This document shows positions 37,685 to 50,300 of a DNA stretch of 64,000 nucleotides, in pieces. Origin of the DNA: Reticulitermes lucifugus (lineage: Eukaryota; Arthropoda; Insecta; Blattodea; Rhinotermitidae). Under the pieces are notes generated by a model, which saw only the letters and a program-made list of their open reading frames with translations, was not told the DNA's origin and made no database searches. A program made the translations under genes and the position numbers. Numbering within the stretch: position 1 is the first letter of the stretch; each line of letters opens with the position of its first letter. The DNA lies in the NCBI GenBank assembly GCA_026260175.1, contig JAKCWW010000069.1, positions 83,580-147,579 of the forward strand, read 5' to 3'.

Positions 37685-37940
37685 AGCCTCTTTGGCTTAA
37701 TCAGTGGGTATAGTGACCGAGAAATCAATAGATTCCCGGTTCGATTAAGATACTTTTCTCCTAAACGTTAGACCGGATCTGGGGCCCACCCACCATCTGA
37801 CTCATTGATAACGGTGGCTGTCCCTCTGGGGGTAAAGCGGTCGGGCCGTGAAGCGGACCACTCACCTCCATCTAGCGCCGAGAATAAGAATGAGGGGAGC
37901 TATGCTTCCACTTCCTCATATGCCTTCCTGAGTGCACAGA
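37685..37940 (+). repeat. SINE family S2, near full-length, plus orientation
   Basis: A degraded tRNA-like head (gggtatagtgaccgagaaat, B-box-like cggttcgattaag) is followed by gggggtaaagcggtcgggcc, cacctccatctagcgccgag and atatgccttcctgag. It begins directly after a fold-back copy. Confidence 0.7.
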
Positions 37941-39777
37941 CATATCTTTACTTTACCTTAAGAACATATAGTACAAGCTATGGAACCCATGTTTAAGCTA
38001 CGTAGTTTTCTGCATTATCCTGGTAGTTCGTGTTTCTTCGATTCAGGTATTCCCATCTTTATATCTTCAGGTTCCGTCCCTCTCTGGAAGCGAATGTCTT
38101 GTTTTGTACTCATGTAAGACTATTGAAGTTTAATTTTGTACGTTTTATGTACAGTTTCTTCTTGAAACATAAGCAAATTCATGCATTCTGCATGAATGAT
38201 ATATTTTATGGCCTGTAGTCACGTCGTAACTCCAGTTATCCGAGTCACAGTGTCAGTTGTGCTTTACATCTTTTTGATGATGATAAAATTGCTGTGATAA
38301 ATTAAATTCTTTGGGTAAGTTAACTTTTCCGTCATGTTCAGTACGAGTTTCATAAAACAAACGGAAAACGCCAGCAGCCACATTTCTTCTTCTTCTTCTT
38401 TTTCCTCTTCTTTCTTTGTGTCGGCTATTACTGGGTGAACCCCCGCCGGTCCACCCCAGTCAGCTGCAAGTGACAAGCACGTGATCAAAACATTGTCGGG
38501 CTCCCTCCTATCAACTGCACCCTGCACAGTGAGTTGCTGGAGGGTCGCGCCGTGGGCTCCTAGATCTCACTCGATTTAGTTATAAATATAGCTCGTTTCT
38601 ATTGAACGTTAAAACAAGTAACTGCAGGTAAGCCCTCCAAAATAACTCTGTGTTTATTCTTCATAATGTTCTTTTGATGTAATATATTCTAGGAAGTGAA
38701 AATGGGAACACACATAACATCGACGCAAAGAAATCCTCTGCTGATGGATACATTACTCTCTTGTGTTGAATTTGTCAAGTCCATATTACTCTTACAATAG
38801 AAATGTAAGACCGTAATGTGCCATCAAACAGCAACATAAATACAAAAATCGAAATAACATCAACCTGTTTCGACATGATGATATTGTCTTCAGAAGACTT
38901 TTCTACAACGTACGCGGCTACCAGAGAATAACTCTCATATCAACAAAATCACATAAATTAACGTGTCTGAGAGCATACTAATTTGTGTGGTCTTGCACAT
39001 GTGGATGCGAACGTCTGGTAGCTGCGTATATTTGAAGGACAGTACCCTGGAAATGTCCCCATCACGTCGAAATATTTTTGAAGTTGTATTTTTACGTATA
39101 TTGTTCTTATACCTTTATACATTACGTATAATTTTGAGTTGGTAAATAGTGGTACACTGCTACGTGCTTTAACGTAAAAATAATGTTACTAATATATGAA
39201 CACTTTTTTTTTTGACTGGAAAGGTCTGTAACTTCGGTCGGGGATCAAACTGAGGTCTCTCTCCACTTACTGTAGGATTTGTCTCACTTCGTGAGGTGTC
39301 GCTCAGTGCTTTATGGCTCGATATGATCGAGAACATCGGTAGAGGATAGCACTGCTCTCGAAACTATCGTACTCATGTGGTGTATTATGTTTCTCTTATA
39401 CTTTGAACACGGAAGGATGTCCCATTGGTGATAGGGATGACAATGCTCGGGGCTTCCCCCTGTCTGCTTGTTCTATTCCACTCTAGCTCCCTCTGGTTAA
39501 AGACAGCCAGTCGAAAGCTCTTGTCGCTAGTGAAGCTAACACGTGGTTATCGCTACCTACCGACATTCGTATGAACAGAATTTCGAAACGTCTGGAGGGA
39601 AATATAGGGGACTATGCTGGACAGAGATCTGTTACATCTCGGGGATGTGGAGATCGATCCGCAGAACTTCTTTCCGTCGCCTGAGTATAGTGACACGCGT
39701 GATTTTATGACCAAATTAAGGAGTACCGTGATGGGAAGGGTATGCAGCACGAATGAGAGGGATAAATGTATCAAGGT
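37941..39777. other. Intronic sequence, no feature recognised
   Basis: Includes a CTT-rich tract at 38388-38412. No conserved coding segment found. Confidence 0.4.
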
Positions 39778-39985
39778 TATAGTTGTGTGGGATGTGACGC
39801 CGTATAGATTGGTATAGAAATACCAGCATTTAGCAGTAACACGTTTCCTCCCTTTTGTAGGGTAAAGAATTATGCATGCTGTTCTGCTACCCTGAATATG
39901 GAGTCGGCTGGTTCCTGCGAAACAGTGTGATCTGTCTAGCAAACCACATAGCATCACAGCCCAGAAAACGGTAATTTTGATACAC
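39778..39985. repeat. Fold-back repeat family F1, copy
   Basis: Contains gtgtgggatgtgacgccgta at the left and tagcatcacagcccagaaaa at the right. The longest ORF of the window (175 codons, minus, 39553-40080) runs straight through it and includes FWAVMLCGLLDRSHCF, a translation pattern of this repeat. It is not a gene. Confidence 0.65.
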
Positions 39986-40124
39986 ACCGCTGTAAGAATC
40001 ATATAGATTATATGTAAGAAGTGTGTATCAAACTGTATTTGAGGAACGTTAAAGTAAGAATGCAATAGAAAGGCATGCACGTTGATGGAAGAATTACATA
40101 GAAATTGATTAAAAGGATTGTTTG

Positions 40125-40240
40125 GATTGGATTCATGTTGCTCAGGGTAGGTTCCAATGGCTGACTTTTGTGAATACGGAAAAAAACTTCGGGTATAGGA
40201 AAGGGAATGACTTTATTAGCTTCTGAGGGACTAATGTATG
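40125..40240 (+). repeat. LINE L1-family 3' fragment
   Basis: gctcagggtaggttccaatg, then tgacttttgtgaatacgg and cttcgggtataggaa, follow the order of the terminal portion of other L1 tails. Confidence 0.4.
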
Positions 40241-40765
40241 GAGTCAGTGATACAAGTTTGTCACCCGGCGAGTGGTGTACCCTGGTCTGTCGCTGTAACA
40301 TTTAGAGCATCATACTGTCGATCTAAATCCGCTCTTCGCAGGTCCTGACTTCCCGGAGCGTGAGGGCTTTTGTGCATTTATCTTTTCCATTCTTATGCCC
40401 CTGTCGTTGGCGTTGCTGAAATTTTTTCAAACAATTCAGAATTATTTGAGACAGCGATAATTTTGATATGAACGTCATGCTGTTTGAGATAGTCTCAAAT
40501 TCATAATTTTCAATTTCATAGAATCGGTGATAATAAATCGGCGGACGCACACGTTGATGGTGCTCGCGAATGTGGCGGCCTGTGCGGAACATATATGGCG
40601 TGTCCCATGTTTCGAACCCATGTGCGTTTAGACCTGCCTCGAAAAAAAAATCCTGTAAATACCATAAACAAAACAAGATTTTATTAGAGTCGAAGAACAG
40701 AAAACATTCGTTAGATTCTTTCACTTCCTTTGTTCATACTGCTGCAGAATACAATACAGAGCTGG

Positions 40766-41022
40766 ATTATTGTCTGTTTAGCGACTAGGCTAAGAGCTGG
40801 ACGACCAATGAATCGTGGTTCGACCCCGGCAGGGTCAAGAGATTGTTATTTACTGTAAAGCTTTCAGACGGGCTCTGGGGCCAATCCGGCCTCTATTAAA
40901 TAGGCACCGGAGACGATTTCCCTAGGAGTAAAGCGGCCGATGCATGAAGCTAACCACTCACCTCCATCCAGTGCCGAGCTTGCAGCTACACTTCCAATCC
41001 CCGATATGCCCTCATGACGTTC
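40766..41022 (+). repeat. SINE family S2, near full-length, plus orientation
   Basis: The head (gcgactaggctaagagctgg, B-box tggttcgaccccgg) is followed by aaagcggccgatgcatgaag, cacctccatccagtgccgag and atatgccctcatgacg. Confidence 0.72.
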
Positions 41023-41230
41023 ACAGTGACAACTTTTCCTATTTCGTTCATATAAAAGGATGATATACTACATGCTGTTAATAACCACGACTTTTGACTG
41101 CCCGTGGCCTGGGCGCCTGGCACTCTTGAATGTATTTTGGAGGTATTTTATCTTGTGCTGCAAAATGACATTTGTTTGACTGGCTGTGTCTACTCTTTTC
41201 AGTCAGTACTTTATTCCTACTTACAAAGAA

Positions 41231-41425
41231 AGCCGGGATATCGTATTCGGTGTAGTGACTAGGCTACAGGCTGGAGGGCCCGGAGTTCGAATCGAGGTAG
41301 AGACAAGAGATTTTTTCTGTTCTCAAAAACGTCAATATTGCTTTTGGGGCCCAGCCAGCTTCTTATTCAATGGGTAGAACCTGAGTTCTTTCCATCAAGC
41401 ACTGAGGTTGAGAATCAGTGAAACT
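41231..41425 (+). repeat. SINE family S2, 3'-shortened, plus orientation
   Basis: A head with gtgactaggctacaggctgg and B-box gagttcgaatcg, then ggggcccagccagcttctta. The usual 3' end is missing and a CATC microsatellite (41433-41455) follows. Confidence 0.62.
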
Positions 41426-41432
41426 CTACTTC

Positions 41433-41455
41433 TCCATCCATCCATCCATCCATCC
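41433..41455. repeat. CATC microsatellite
   Basis: Five tandem catc units followed by a degraded unit. Confidence 0.9.
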
Positions 41456-42834
41456 GTGTATGACGCTGCAGCCCCTTCTGGGCCTTGGCCTTCCTCAAAA
41501 GGCGCCTCCATTCTTCTCTACCTCCAGCTCGTCTTTTCCAACACCGTAGTTCCTTTCTTTATAGCCATATCGTCTTCTATTTGGAGCTGTACTGCTACTC
41601 CCCCTATATGCGTTCGTGGACAGATACATCTTTACCAACTTGCTACAAATTTATGTTACTGATGTTATTAGCTGCATGTCTTAAAATTCGTTGTATTATA
41701 TCCACTGAATCTTCGTACAAGTTAATTGTTTATATAGTGTGAGGTAATACTTCCAGTGGGCACATGCGCATTTCTTCACCTAAAGATTATGAATTAAGAT
41801 CATAAAGACCACATAAAGAGGCCCCTCCCTACTTAAAAAGAAAATCAGTAAAAAAACCTGCTTATCTTATTCCTTTTTTATTTTCTCCATCGCTGGATTT
41901 GTTATCACACTATGCATTAATTGCAAAATCGATATTAGGCTTTTACTTCGCACCCTATCCTGATGAATTTGATCCAATGCTCCTGTTCTCCCAACCATTC
42001 ATTTCTTCCCCCTATTACATTGTATCTCAGAATGAAGATTTGATCTGGTAGAAATAATCAGCAGGGGCTGTGAAGAGAATAAGGGATAAGTAAGTTCACT
42101 GGATGGTAAGCTCCCCCACTAAACACAGGCAAGGGTGTGGCGGTAGAGGATTACAAAGGTAAAACATGACACACCTCCCAATTGACACCTTGCGACTATG
42201 GACAGCTCCACCCAGCCTTTAGAGTCTAAGTCTGCGGCCGCCCCACACTGAGACACATTGTAATGAAATGAGAAACCCTCCCCTCTTCACTGCACTTATA
42301 CCACTTTGTCGAACCGCAATCTAAAAACAGAGGTCTTTTAAAAATTAGGAATATGCCTTTTTAGAGGAGTTTAAGTAATATTTTGAAATTATTATATAGG
42401 TACGGAAATCGCGCTATTGCTGTCCAAAATGCATGTAACCACCGATTTTCATTATCTTGTAAAATGTAATTCTAAGATTGAATTTATGACTGATAAATTA
42501 TAGGACCACTTCGATCAGTCTGGCCTATAAGAAAATTAGTCTGCTGTCAATGATCTGAGAAAGTATTTAATTCTATTCGCCATGCATACATTATAAACGC
42601 AACGTAAACGTATGTTGAAAGAAAATAAATAAAGTATGCAAATAATTTAAAAATGCATTACGATTATGTTTATGTACGTATATAGGTGTGTGTGCGCGTG
42701 CGCACGTGTGTGTATGTGTGTGTTTGTGTTTGTGTGTAAGTAATTGTAAACTTCGTAAAATTGCTTCTGTTTCATTCCCAAAATTTTTTACTTTTTTTAA
42801 ATGTTAACTTTTATAAGTTTAATACTTGCCTAGA
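41456..42834. other. Intronic sequence with a GT-rich alternating tract
   Basis: 42686-42723 is a 38-nt strictly alternating purine-pyrimidine tract (gtgtgtgcgcgtgcgcacgt core). Nothing else recognised. Confidence 0.45.
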
Positions 42835-43275
42835 TAAAAGTGCTGAGGAAGACATTTGGGCCTAAGTGGGATAAGCTAACAGATCACTGGAGGACACTGC
42901 GTATTGAAGAGCTTCGTAATATGTAAACCTCTCCAAATATTATTTGGATGATCAAATCAAGGAGGTTGAAGTGGGCGGGACATGTGGCACGTATGGGGGA
43001 GAAGAGAAATGCATGCAGGCGATTAAGGTGTAAATCGTAAGGAAAGAGAACGCTTGAATACTTAGGCGTAGATGGGAGGATAACATTAAAATGGATCTTA
43101 AAGAAATCGGTTGCAAAGTGTGGACTGGATTGGTCTGGTTCTGTATAGGGAAAAGTGGCAGGCTCTTTTCAAAACGGTAACGGACCTTCGGGCTCCGTAA
43201 AATGCGGTTAATTTCTTGACCAACTGAGGAACTGTTAGCTTCTCAAGAATCACTCCGCTCCATGGAGTTAGTTAT
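42835..43275 (+). pseudogene. LINE C-terminal and 3'-end remnant (family L1)
   Basis: Conceptual reading gives KVLRKTFGPKWDKLTDHWR, then LKWAGHVARMGEKRNACRR, then after frame breaks GVDGRITLKWILKK (a shifted form of RRRWEDNIKMDLKE). This is the typical tail of an insect non-LTR retrotransposon after the reverse transcriptase domain. Stops at the Met-stop near 42920 and frameshifts show it is dead. It is the longest L1 copy in the window. Confidence 0.7.
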
Positions 43276-45744
43276 TTAGTCAAACAATACATACGCTAAG
43301 CAAGAAACACTTTTCAATACTTAGCGCAACAGTTCCAAGTATTTTGTAGACAGTTGTACTTTTTTGACATATTCCTTCGACAACTGGCTTACATTTATAA
43401 ACTAAATATCACGCGATTTGTGTCTCATCGAGTATACACATCCATTACACAAAGAAGAGGCTTTGTGATGTCCTGCTCTTTATGCATATTTCCATTTCAA
43501 CTCTGCCCACAAACTTGCCATCCAGTTCACTGCTCTTGTGTTTCACGGCTCATTTCCTCGCCTCTCAGTCTGTATCAGATGTCTATCTTATAGCAGTCCC
43601 CATTGCATGTAATGTCTTTTGTCCCATGAAATAGACAGATAGACCCAGACATCGTATGATAACCAGGAGTTCTGCGTATGAGTCATAACCTCTTTCCATA
43701 TCATTCTGTAAGCTCTGATCTTCCCTTCCCATGTATCACATCATTAACTCTCCTGTAGAAGAGTCTGGATGTTGTACAGTGTGCCACAGATATTCTAAGT
43801 GAAATGGCGATTTTAGGTTTTAAGATCTCCGATGTGTTAGTGGTAGGTAGATTTAACCTGCGTGAGAGCCTGCTGTTCTCTGGTTATTGCTGGCCTCTCA
43901 TATTTAGAGTCTGTATTCGGGTGGTAAAGAACAAATTTAAGTGACGGAATTGAAAGGATTGATTTTAATTAAGTCCAATCGATGCCTAATACAGCCCAAA
44001 TCGTAATTTGTGTTGCCGAATAAATACCATATTTCGATTGCTCTCAGATTACAAAATGTATAGTAATAGAGCATTATCAATTATGAAACAACAATACCTA
44101 ATACAGGGCTGTACTTACAATCCATAATACGTATATACCTAAAGAATGTGGCCACATTCCGTAGGTATATGCTCGTGACTGTGTTGTTCTAGTCTTGTAA
44201 TACTTGTATTTTCTGGATTGTAAATACAGCTGTGTATTTGGTGTCGTTATTTTCTAATTGACTGAATAAACACAGCAATATGAACCATATAAGTATTAAG
44301 ATAAACCATTATGAAGGAAGAGTAAAGATATTTTAAAATCCTTCAGTTGTACTGGGATAGTTTGTTTTAAATTTCGTTTTAAATTAGGCGACATGAACTT
44401 TACTCTTGATGTAGTGATGCCTTTTACATTACTACAGCAGACCACAGAGCATCTTCCCTTCTCAATCACTTTACCGCACTTGTTCCTTATATTCACTTGG
44501 CCTGAATGTTGCGCCTGGAGATCCCGCAGTGTCCACGACTGTGCGTATAATACGATCCCGAGTCCCTTCACTTCACTGACACGGAATACTTCCAGACACT
44601 TAACACTGATCTGTTCGTTACTGGCACAGAGTGAAGACTATTTGCTTTTGGCATGTTGTCCGTGTAATCTATGTCAAAATTTACAGATATACGTAATCGT
44701 AAATTTGGCGAGGTCATCTTCCACACTAACGCCTTAATTTGCATAATGCATGAACATTCTTTTAATTCAAGCCACTTCTTTGCCACATTGTCTAACCGAG
44801 TGGAAAGTCACATGTTACGTCACCTAACATTGATGCTTGCGATATTCAGATGTGATATTTTATAAGCTTAAAAGTTTGCATTATTTAGTCTTTCGGTTGC
44901 GTATGATATAAAAATGAATAAGGCGTTCCTTCAGTCAAAACAACAGATTTACTACACACTTTTACTTTATTTTAATATATTCTTTTTATTGATTGAAACG
45001 GTGTATTGTTGTCCGTCAGAGAAATTGTTAGACTGTGTTTTGTTGACGTTAAACCCCGATACCATAACAGCAATCCATCTTGTTTACGATTCATATATTG
45101 CCACAGTACCTGACAATGATCATGGGTTCGATACCTGTTGTGTGAAATAACATGAATTGCACTTCCTGATAGCGTTTACTCCCTTGCAACTCTGGTATCG
45201 TAGATAAATGATGAGGTTTCTGTTTTTTACAACATACTGCACACTGTGTTGTAATGTATGGATCAGTGTTCTGTGATGCATTTTGAACATCCTCACCTCT
45301 CCCCTTTCTATCAGCATCCACTGGTTGGCAGTTCCCATTGGGGTTATTATGGGCGCCCATGACAAATTTTTATGTATTCATAAAAAATAAAAGAGGCGAA
45401 TTTTTGTTGTGTCATCATTCTCTTTGGTTATGGTGGGAGGGTGATGATAGAATGGCGGTGGGGATCAGCGACGGTGTGATATTGGGTTTTGATGTACTAG
45501 TGTTCCCTGTGGGTTATTGAGTTCGATATTACACGCGATTTTAAGGGGGTTAACGGTGAAACAGCTACGATATATTTTGTGTTTGCTGTTTTTATTGGAG
45601 TAGGCCTGTAGAAGTTGCGTTGAATTCTCTTGTCCAGCTCCGTGTTTCAGTAGCCTGTGTCAGGGCGATGGATAGCTTCATTTGTTCTGTGCGTCAATTA
45701 ATTTGTGAGTTAACATTTTCATAAATGTTTATATGAAATCTCCA
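43276..45744. other. Intronic sequence, unassigned
   Basis: Several overlapping ORFs on both strands at 44296-44865 (up to 114 codons) have no recognised domain. No repeat shared with the window identified. Confidence 0.35.
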
Positions 45745-46060
45745 TTCATTCATTCATTCCGTAGTCTGTCTTACGACAGGTCCATATCCTATACCAAAGC
45801 GAGTTCTCCACAGAGTGTGAGCTAGTGCTTCCTCTTTCAGTTTCCAGTATCCACTCTTTTCCTTAAGGTCATACAGTAGCTGCTGACGTTTTCTTCTTCA
45901 TCTTCCCGTCACTTGTTCTATTTTTCCTTCAGTAACTTTTATTATAAGGCATTTACTACTCATGATGTGACCAATCCACAGAGTAGTTATTACCATTTCG
46001 TTCCTTATATGCATTTCTTACCCTTCAAAGTCTTTTCTTTTATGTCACGTTTATGATCTG
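45745..46060 (-). repeat. LINE L2-family tail, degraded, minus orientation
   Basis: Shared words with 33695-34068 in the same order: tagtctgtcttacgacaggt, cttcctctttcagtttccag, tatccactcttttcc, and atgtgaccaatccac. It is heavily mutated and has no open frame. Confidence 0.6.
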
Positions 46061-47327
46061 TAAACGGATCCATAGATGTTCAAGCGTACTGTGTAACGTA
46101 GGCCTATTCCATTAAAAATTATTTTATAATGTTGCAGAAAATGTGATACAGTTTTGCGAAATAAGGGATTGCACCGCTTTAATGTACGCAAGGAACACCC
46201 GGCTATTGAACGCATAATCATTTGTGAAGGAGTTTGTATTCCTTAAGTGTAAGGCCTGCAGAAATGTAGCTTTGTTCACATCATTTCATACTTTGTGTGC
46301 GCTGTTGTTTATGCATGCCCATTGAACACTTTACAACCCAATTCCTTTTCCACGAAACCTGACGACACTTTATGGATATCGTTTTCTGCATGATCTATTG
46401 ATTTAAACAACTTCATCACTCCGTCCTCTCACCATCCCACGCGTATCTTAAAATTGATCTCAGTAAGACATTCGAGTGCAATTTGAATGCTCACCCTCTT
46501 GTTCGTTTTATTTATTTTTTTACCAGAAGAACCTGTGAGGAACCCTTTGGTTTATTGCAGCTGAATAGCAAATATCCCCACAGAACCAGTGAAACGACCT
46601 CTGGGATCTACAATATGCACAGCCAGTGATTGGATATTTGAAGGTTGCAATAAAATTTATATTCTGTTTCTTCGAAAAGTGTATGGCCGTAGCTGAACTT
46701 TTGGTTTGAGTACTAGTCACAAGACTTCTGCAAGAGGATTTAAGTGTTAGGTCTTTGCCATAGTCTTATTTGTTATTGAAACTTATCAGACGCGAATGAT
46801 AATTATTATATTTTTATCACTACAGATTGACTCGGAACAAATACAATACAATGTTCAACTGCATTTTCGCATTTAAGGGTTAATATAGTTATGTTATTGG
46901 GCTTTTTAATGCTTTGCCTTATTATTTAGCGATGCGTAACATAAAGAAAAGAAAGTACGGAAATTATTTTCAACCCTATGGCCCAGTCAGGCGTCCATAT
47001 TTCGATTCATTAGAAATCGATTTAATCTGTCACAGAGTCTGTATATTAGAGTTACGGACTACAATGAAATTGTGGACTATCATGATGCCTTTGATTTATC
47101 GATATTGTTTATGTTGATATTTCAGCTGCTACGACATTGCATTGGCACACGTGTTAATAGTGAGCAGAAAGTAAAGGCAGATTGGTTGAATAAAATGTCA
47201 CGATAATTCCTGTATTAGCACAATGTCGAACATTATGATTTTCAAACAATTATAAATTATTTATGATTATGTAAAACCCTTTTCGTGTCACTTATTTGTA
47301 AATTCGGCAAGGGTGAAGTTTTGCTTG
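46061..47327. other. Intronic sequence, no feature recognised
   Basis: AT-rich, with no motif or shared repeat recognised. Confidence 0.4.
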
Positions 47328-47520
47328 CCCACGCCATGAAGGCATAACGGAAGGAGCAGATGTATAGACCCACTCATTCTTAAATTTGGCACTAGATTGA
47401 GGTGGTTGGTCATCTTCACGCCTCGGCCTCTTTACCCTCGAGGGAAGAAAGCCGGTATCCATTCAATAGCAGGCTTGATGGGCTTTTTGGAGAAGTCTCT
47501 TGTCCCTACCAGGAGAGCGT
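47328..47520 (-). repeat. SINE family S2, head-truncated, minus orientation
   Basis: cccacgccatgaaggcataa, cgcctcggcctctttaccct and gaagaaagccggtatccatt match other minus copies. The tRNA-like head is absent or unrecognisable. Confidence 0.6.
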
Positions 47521-48054
47521 AGCGTAGTCGGAACTGTGCTACGGGGGTATATGTTATACATACGACGTTCCGGGCGTTATCTCGATTGTAGGTATGCCTA
47601 ATCATTTGGCTGACATTTTATATTATAAATATATATTAAAGGGTATATAAATGAGGCAAACCTCTACTGTGGCAAATACATGTAACCGGTTTGGCTACAC
47701 TGTGCTTCCCTTCAGTCTTCATGGAAGAAGTATCGCAGAAACAAAATGTAACTTTCATTTGTACAAAATCTTATGCAAAACAACAGTATAATTTTTACAC
47801 AAATTTAACTTCAACATCTGAGGTTATAATTTTCCTTATTGAGTGCTGATGCAGCCACTCTCTCGTAAAGCAGAATACTGCATGTGTGTTAGTAACGCTG
47901 TTGTATAACTACCAATAGGGAATAACCAGAGTAACGGAGGGATCGAACGATCAGTCGGCTGAAAACCCAATCGTTTCCGGTGTCCGAATGTGTTAGTCGG
48001 AGTGTGAAGATCACGCGATGTGACAAGTGTGTGTGCTCTAACAGCGAATTGTGT

Positions 48055-48165
48055 TGGTAGAAGCGACGACCGGCCCATCGAATAGGTGACGCTCCGTGAG
48101 ATCCAGGGATTGAGACTAGCTCTTTCTGGTGGACCCACCAAAGTGGAGTCACCTCATTTTATCGG
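48055..48165. repeat. F2-related repeat with aggtgac/gtcacct ends
   Basis: aggtgac (48084-48090 region) and gtcacct close a segment containing gatccagggattgagactag and ggtggacccaccaaagtgg. These words align with 30478-30525. The two overlapping ORFs of 87-101 codons (minus) across it are not genes. Confidence 0.45.
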
Positions 48166-48297
48166 ATTACGGAAATAGATCGAGCCTCCACCTTCTTGTG
48201 AGTTTATTGGAGCCTGAGAGAATGGGCATCAAAATTTTACAACGCGTATGATCCTATACTTTGGTCAGCATTCCTTAAAGTTACATTTATTACTGGT

Positions 48298-48590
48298 CCT
48301 GCGCTACAAGCTGGAAGGTCGCGGGTCGATTCCCCATGGTCTGATTGGAATTTTTTATTGACATAATCCTTTCGGTCGCACTATGGCCCTGGGGTCGACA
48401 CAGCCTCTAACAGAAATGAGTACCAGGAATATTTCCTGAGGGGTAAAGGCGGTCGGTGCGTAGGGCTGACAACCTTACAACCTTCATGTGCCAATTGTCT
48501 AGAAATCTTGGAGCCTCAACCTCCTAGAGCCCTAAGGGCCTGTTCAGGCCTGTAATGAGATTGCTTTATCTTTCACCTTTACCTCAGCTG
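48298..48590 (+). repeat. SINE family S3, 5'-truncated copy
   Basis: It begins inside the tRNA-like head (tgcgctacaagctggaaggt, B-box-like gggtcgattcccc). It then follows 36560-36810 closely: tgagtaccaggaatatttcc, ggtgcgtagggctgacaacc and ggcctgtaatgagattgc. Confidence 0.78.
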
Positions 48591-50009
48591 CGTTGAGGTG
48601 TCTATCTGTAGCCCCGTTCTATGTACATTTCCAATTACGCGTGCACTTTTCTTTGAGGTTCATTTGGCCACATTCGGCTATTAATTCGACGTTGGACGAA
48701 TGTTCGCCTGCTTTCGGATATTATTCCGGTATTTCATGAGGACGTACCAGGTTAATTGGCTGAAGTGGTGACTCTTTCGAACATGCCAGGTTTAGATTTT
48801 GGCAGTGACGCATACTCACCTCAGTTTCTCCAGGGAGATGCCCCGCATAGTACCGTAACATGGACGACAGCCTTTCCCAAATCATCGCTAGCTATTGTGG
48901 TGTCACTGAACGGCATAGCTTGTAGCCTCAGTTAACTGACAGAGTCGCGGAACTGAACTCAGAACCATTTTTGACTGTCTGTAGGCCAGTAGTTCTCAAA
49001 TTTTGGCTCGCAAACCCCCACAAGTCGTATATACGAGATACCTTATGACACAAACACGAGCAAGTCTTTTGTCACATTCAAGTTTGTCTGCAGTGCAATG
49101 AATAAATTGCAAATAAGTGTATTGCTTGTATTAATATTTTAGCTGACTTACGTGGTACTATTACCATATTTAATACTTTAAAACTAGTATTGATTTTGTT
49201 GCCCTTTCACTGACACGGAAAGTGAGCTGTCTTACAAATACTGGCAGACTGTCGTTTGGTAATAGCCTTAAGACGAAAGAGGCGCTCTGTTGTAAGTCAC
49301 TCGCTGCTGGCGCTGGAATGTTGTGTGCGTGCACGTGCGCGCGCACGTGTACTTGAGCATTGCAAATTCCGATATTGCAAACGAATACAAGCATATCATG
49401 AAATTAAACCTAGACCTAATTTGCTTGGTACATTGACATAGGGACAAAAATTCAGCCCGATCCAATGACGTCATATCTGTAGTATCACACCTTTACTTTC
49501 AATGGCAGCAATTGTAGCTGACAGCAGAGACGGAGCTGTCTCGGTGTTTTATTCTAGTCACAATCTGTATCCCTTGAGGTAATGCGTTCAACATTATAAT
49601 TGCCACTTTTTTTGCGCCATTTAACCGGTTTCTTTCAATACTTTTAAATCTAAAAGTGGAAAATGTGCAAAATATAGTTTGTACATGTAACGGTGGTACT
49701 GCATAATTGTCACTCACTTGTGAAAGGTGCCGAAGAACTGAGTTTTCACAATTGTGACAAAAATTAAAGAATATTTATCTCATTACACCTCAGAATTTTG
49801 TGTCAGTAGCTCGAAATCTGTGCTGGAGAGTAACAGATGTACAATCGGGCTAAAAAAATTGGAAGAGTGTGTGAAAAGAAATTAATTTATTTTCATAAGA
49901 AAATATGTTGCAGGATGTTAATAACATATAGTAAATACGGGACATATTTGTCTCTGGCCTACATGGATATTCGAAATGTTGGAGAAGAATACTCTTTATA
50001 CATCAAATG
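48591..50009. other. Intronic sequence with an alternating palindrome
   Basis: Apart from the palindromic tract at 49322-49352 no feature was recognised. ORFs of 61-88 codons have no motif. Confidence 0.4.
49322..49352. promoter_or_regulatory. 31-nt alternating purine-pyrimidine tract with twin CACGTG boxes
   Basis: 31 nt alternate strictly pyrimidine-purine. The core 49332-49349 (cacgtgcgcgcgcacgtg) is an 18-bp perfect palindrome with a canonical E-box CACGTG at each end. It could adopt Z-DNA or bind bHLH factors. It lies about 2.1 kb upstream of hth exon A. Function is not shown. Confidence 0.5.
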
Positions 50010-50300
50010 TTACCACAATGAAGACAAGGGGTATGCGATGGGCGAGGTGTGTGGTACGCATGGACTACATGAGAAATTAAGACGTTTTAGCCAGAAAGTT
50101 TGAAGAAAAGAAGCAGCTTGGGAGACCTAGGTATTGATTGGAGGACATGGTGTAAGTGGGCCTTAAAGGAGTAGGACATGTGACTGCATTAATGTACTTC
50201 AGGATAGGAAAAATGGGCGAACTTTTGTGCACACGCTAATGAGCCTTCGAACCAGCTGTGCTAATATGTTTCTCAAAAGGTATTTACGGCGTTTTCAGCA
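50010..50300 (+). repeat. LINE L1-family tail, degraded
   Basis: ggtgtgtggtacgcatggac, then gcttgggagacctaggtatt, ggcgaacttttgtgcacacg and aatgagccttcgaac follow the order of the L1 tail with many changes. Confidence 0.5.

Noticed and set aside
39553-40080. Longest ORF in the window (175 codons, minus strand)
   Set aside because: It runs through a fold-back repeat copy and includes that repeat's usual conceptual peptide. It shows no domain or splice context.
44296-44865. Cluster of overlapping ORFs on both strands
   Set aside because: They contradict each other in frame and strand, and none has a recognised motif.
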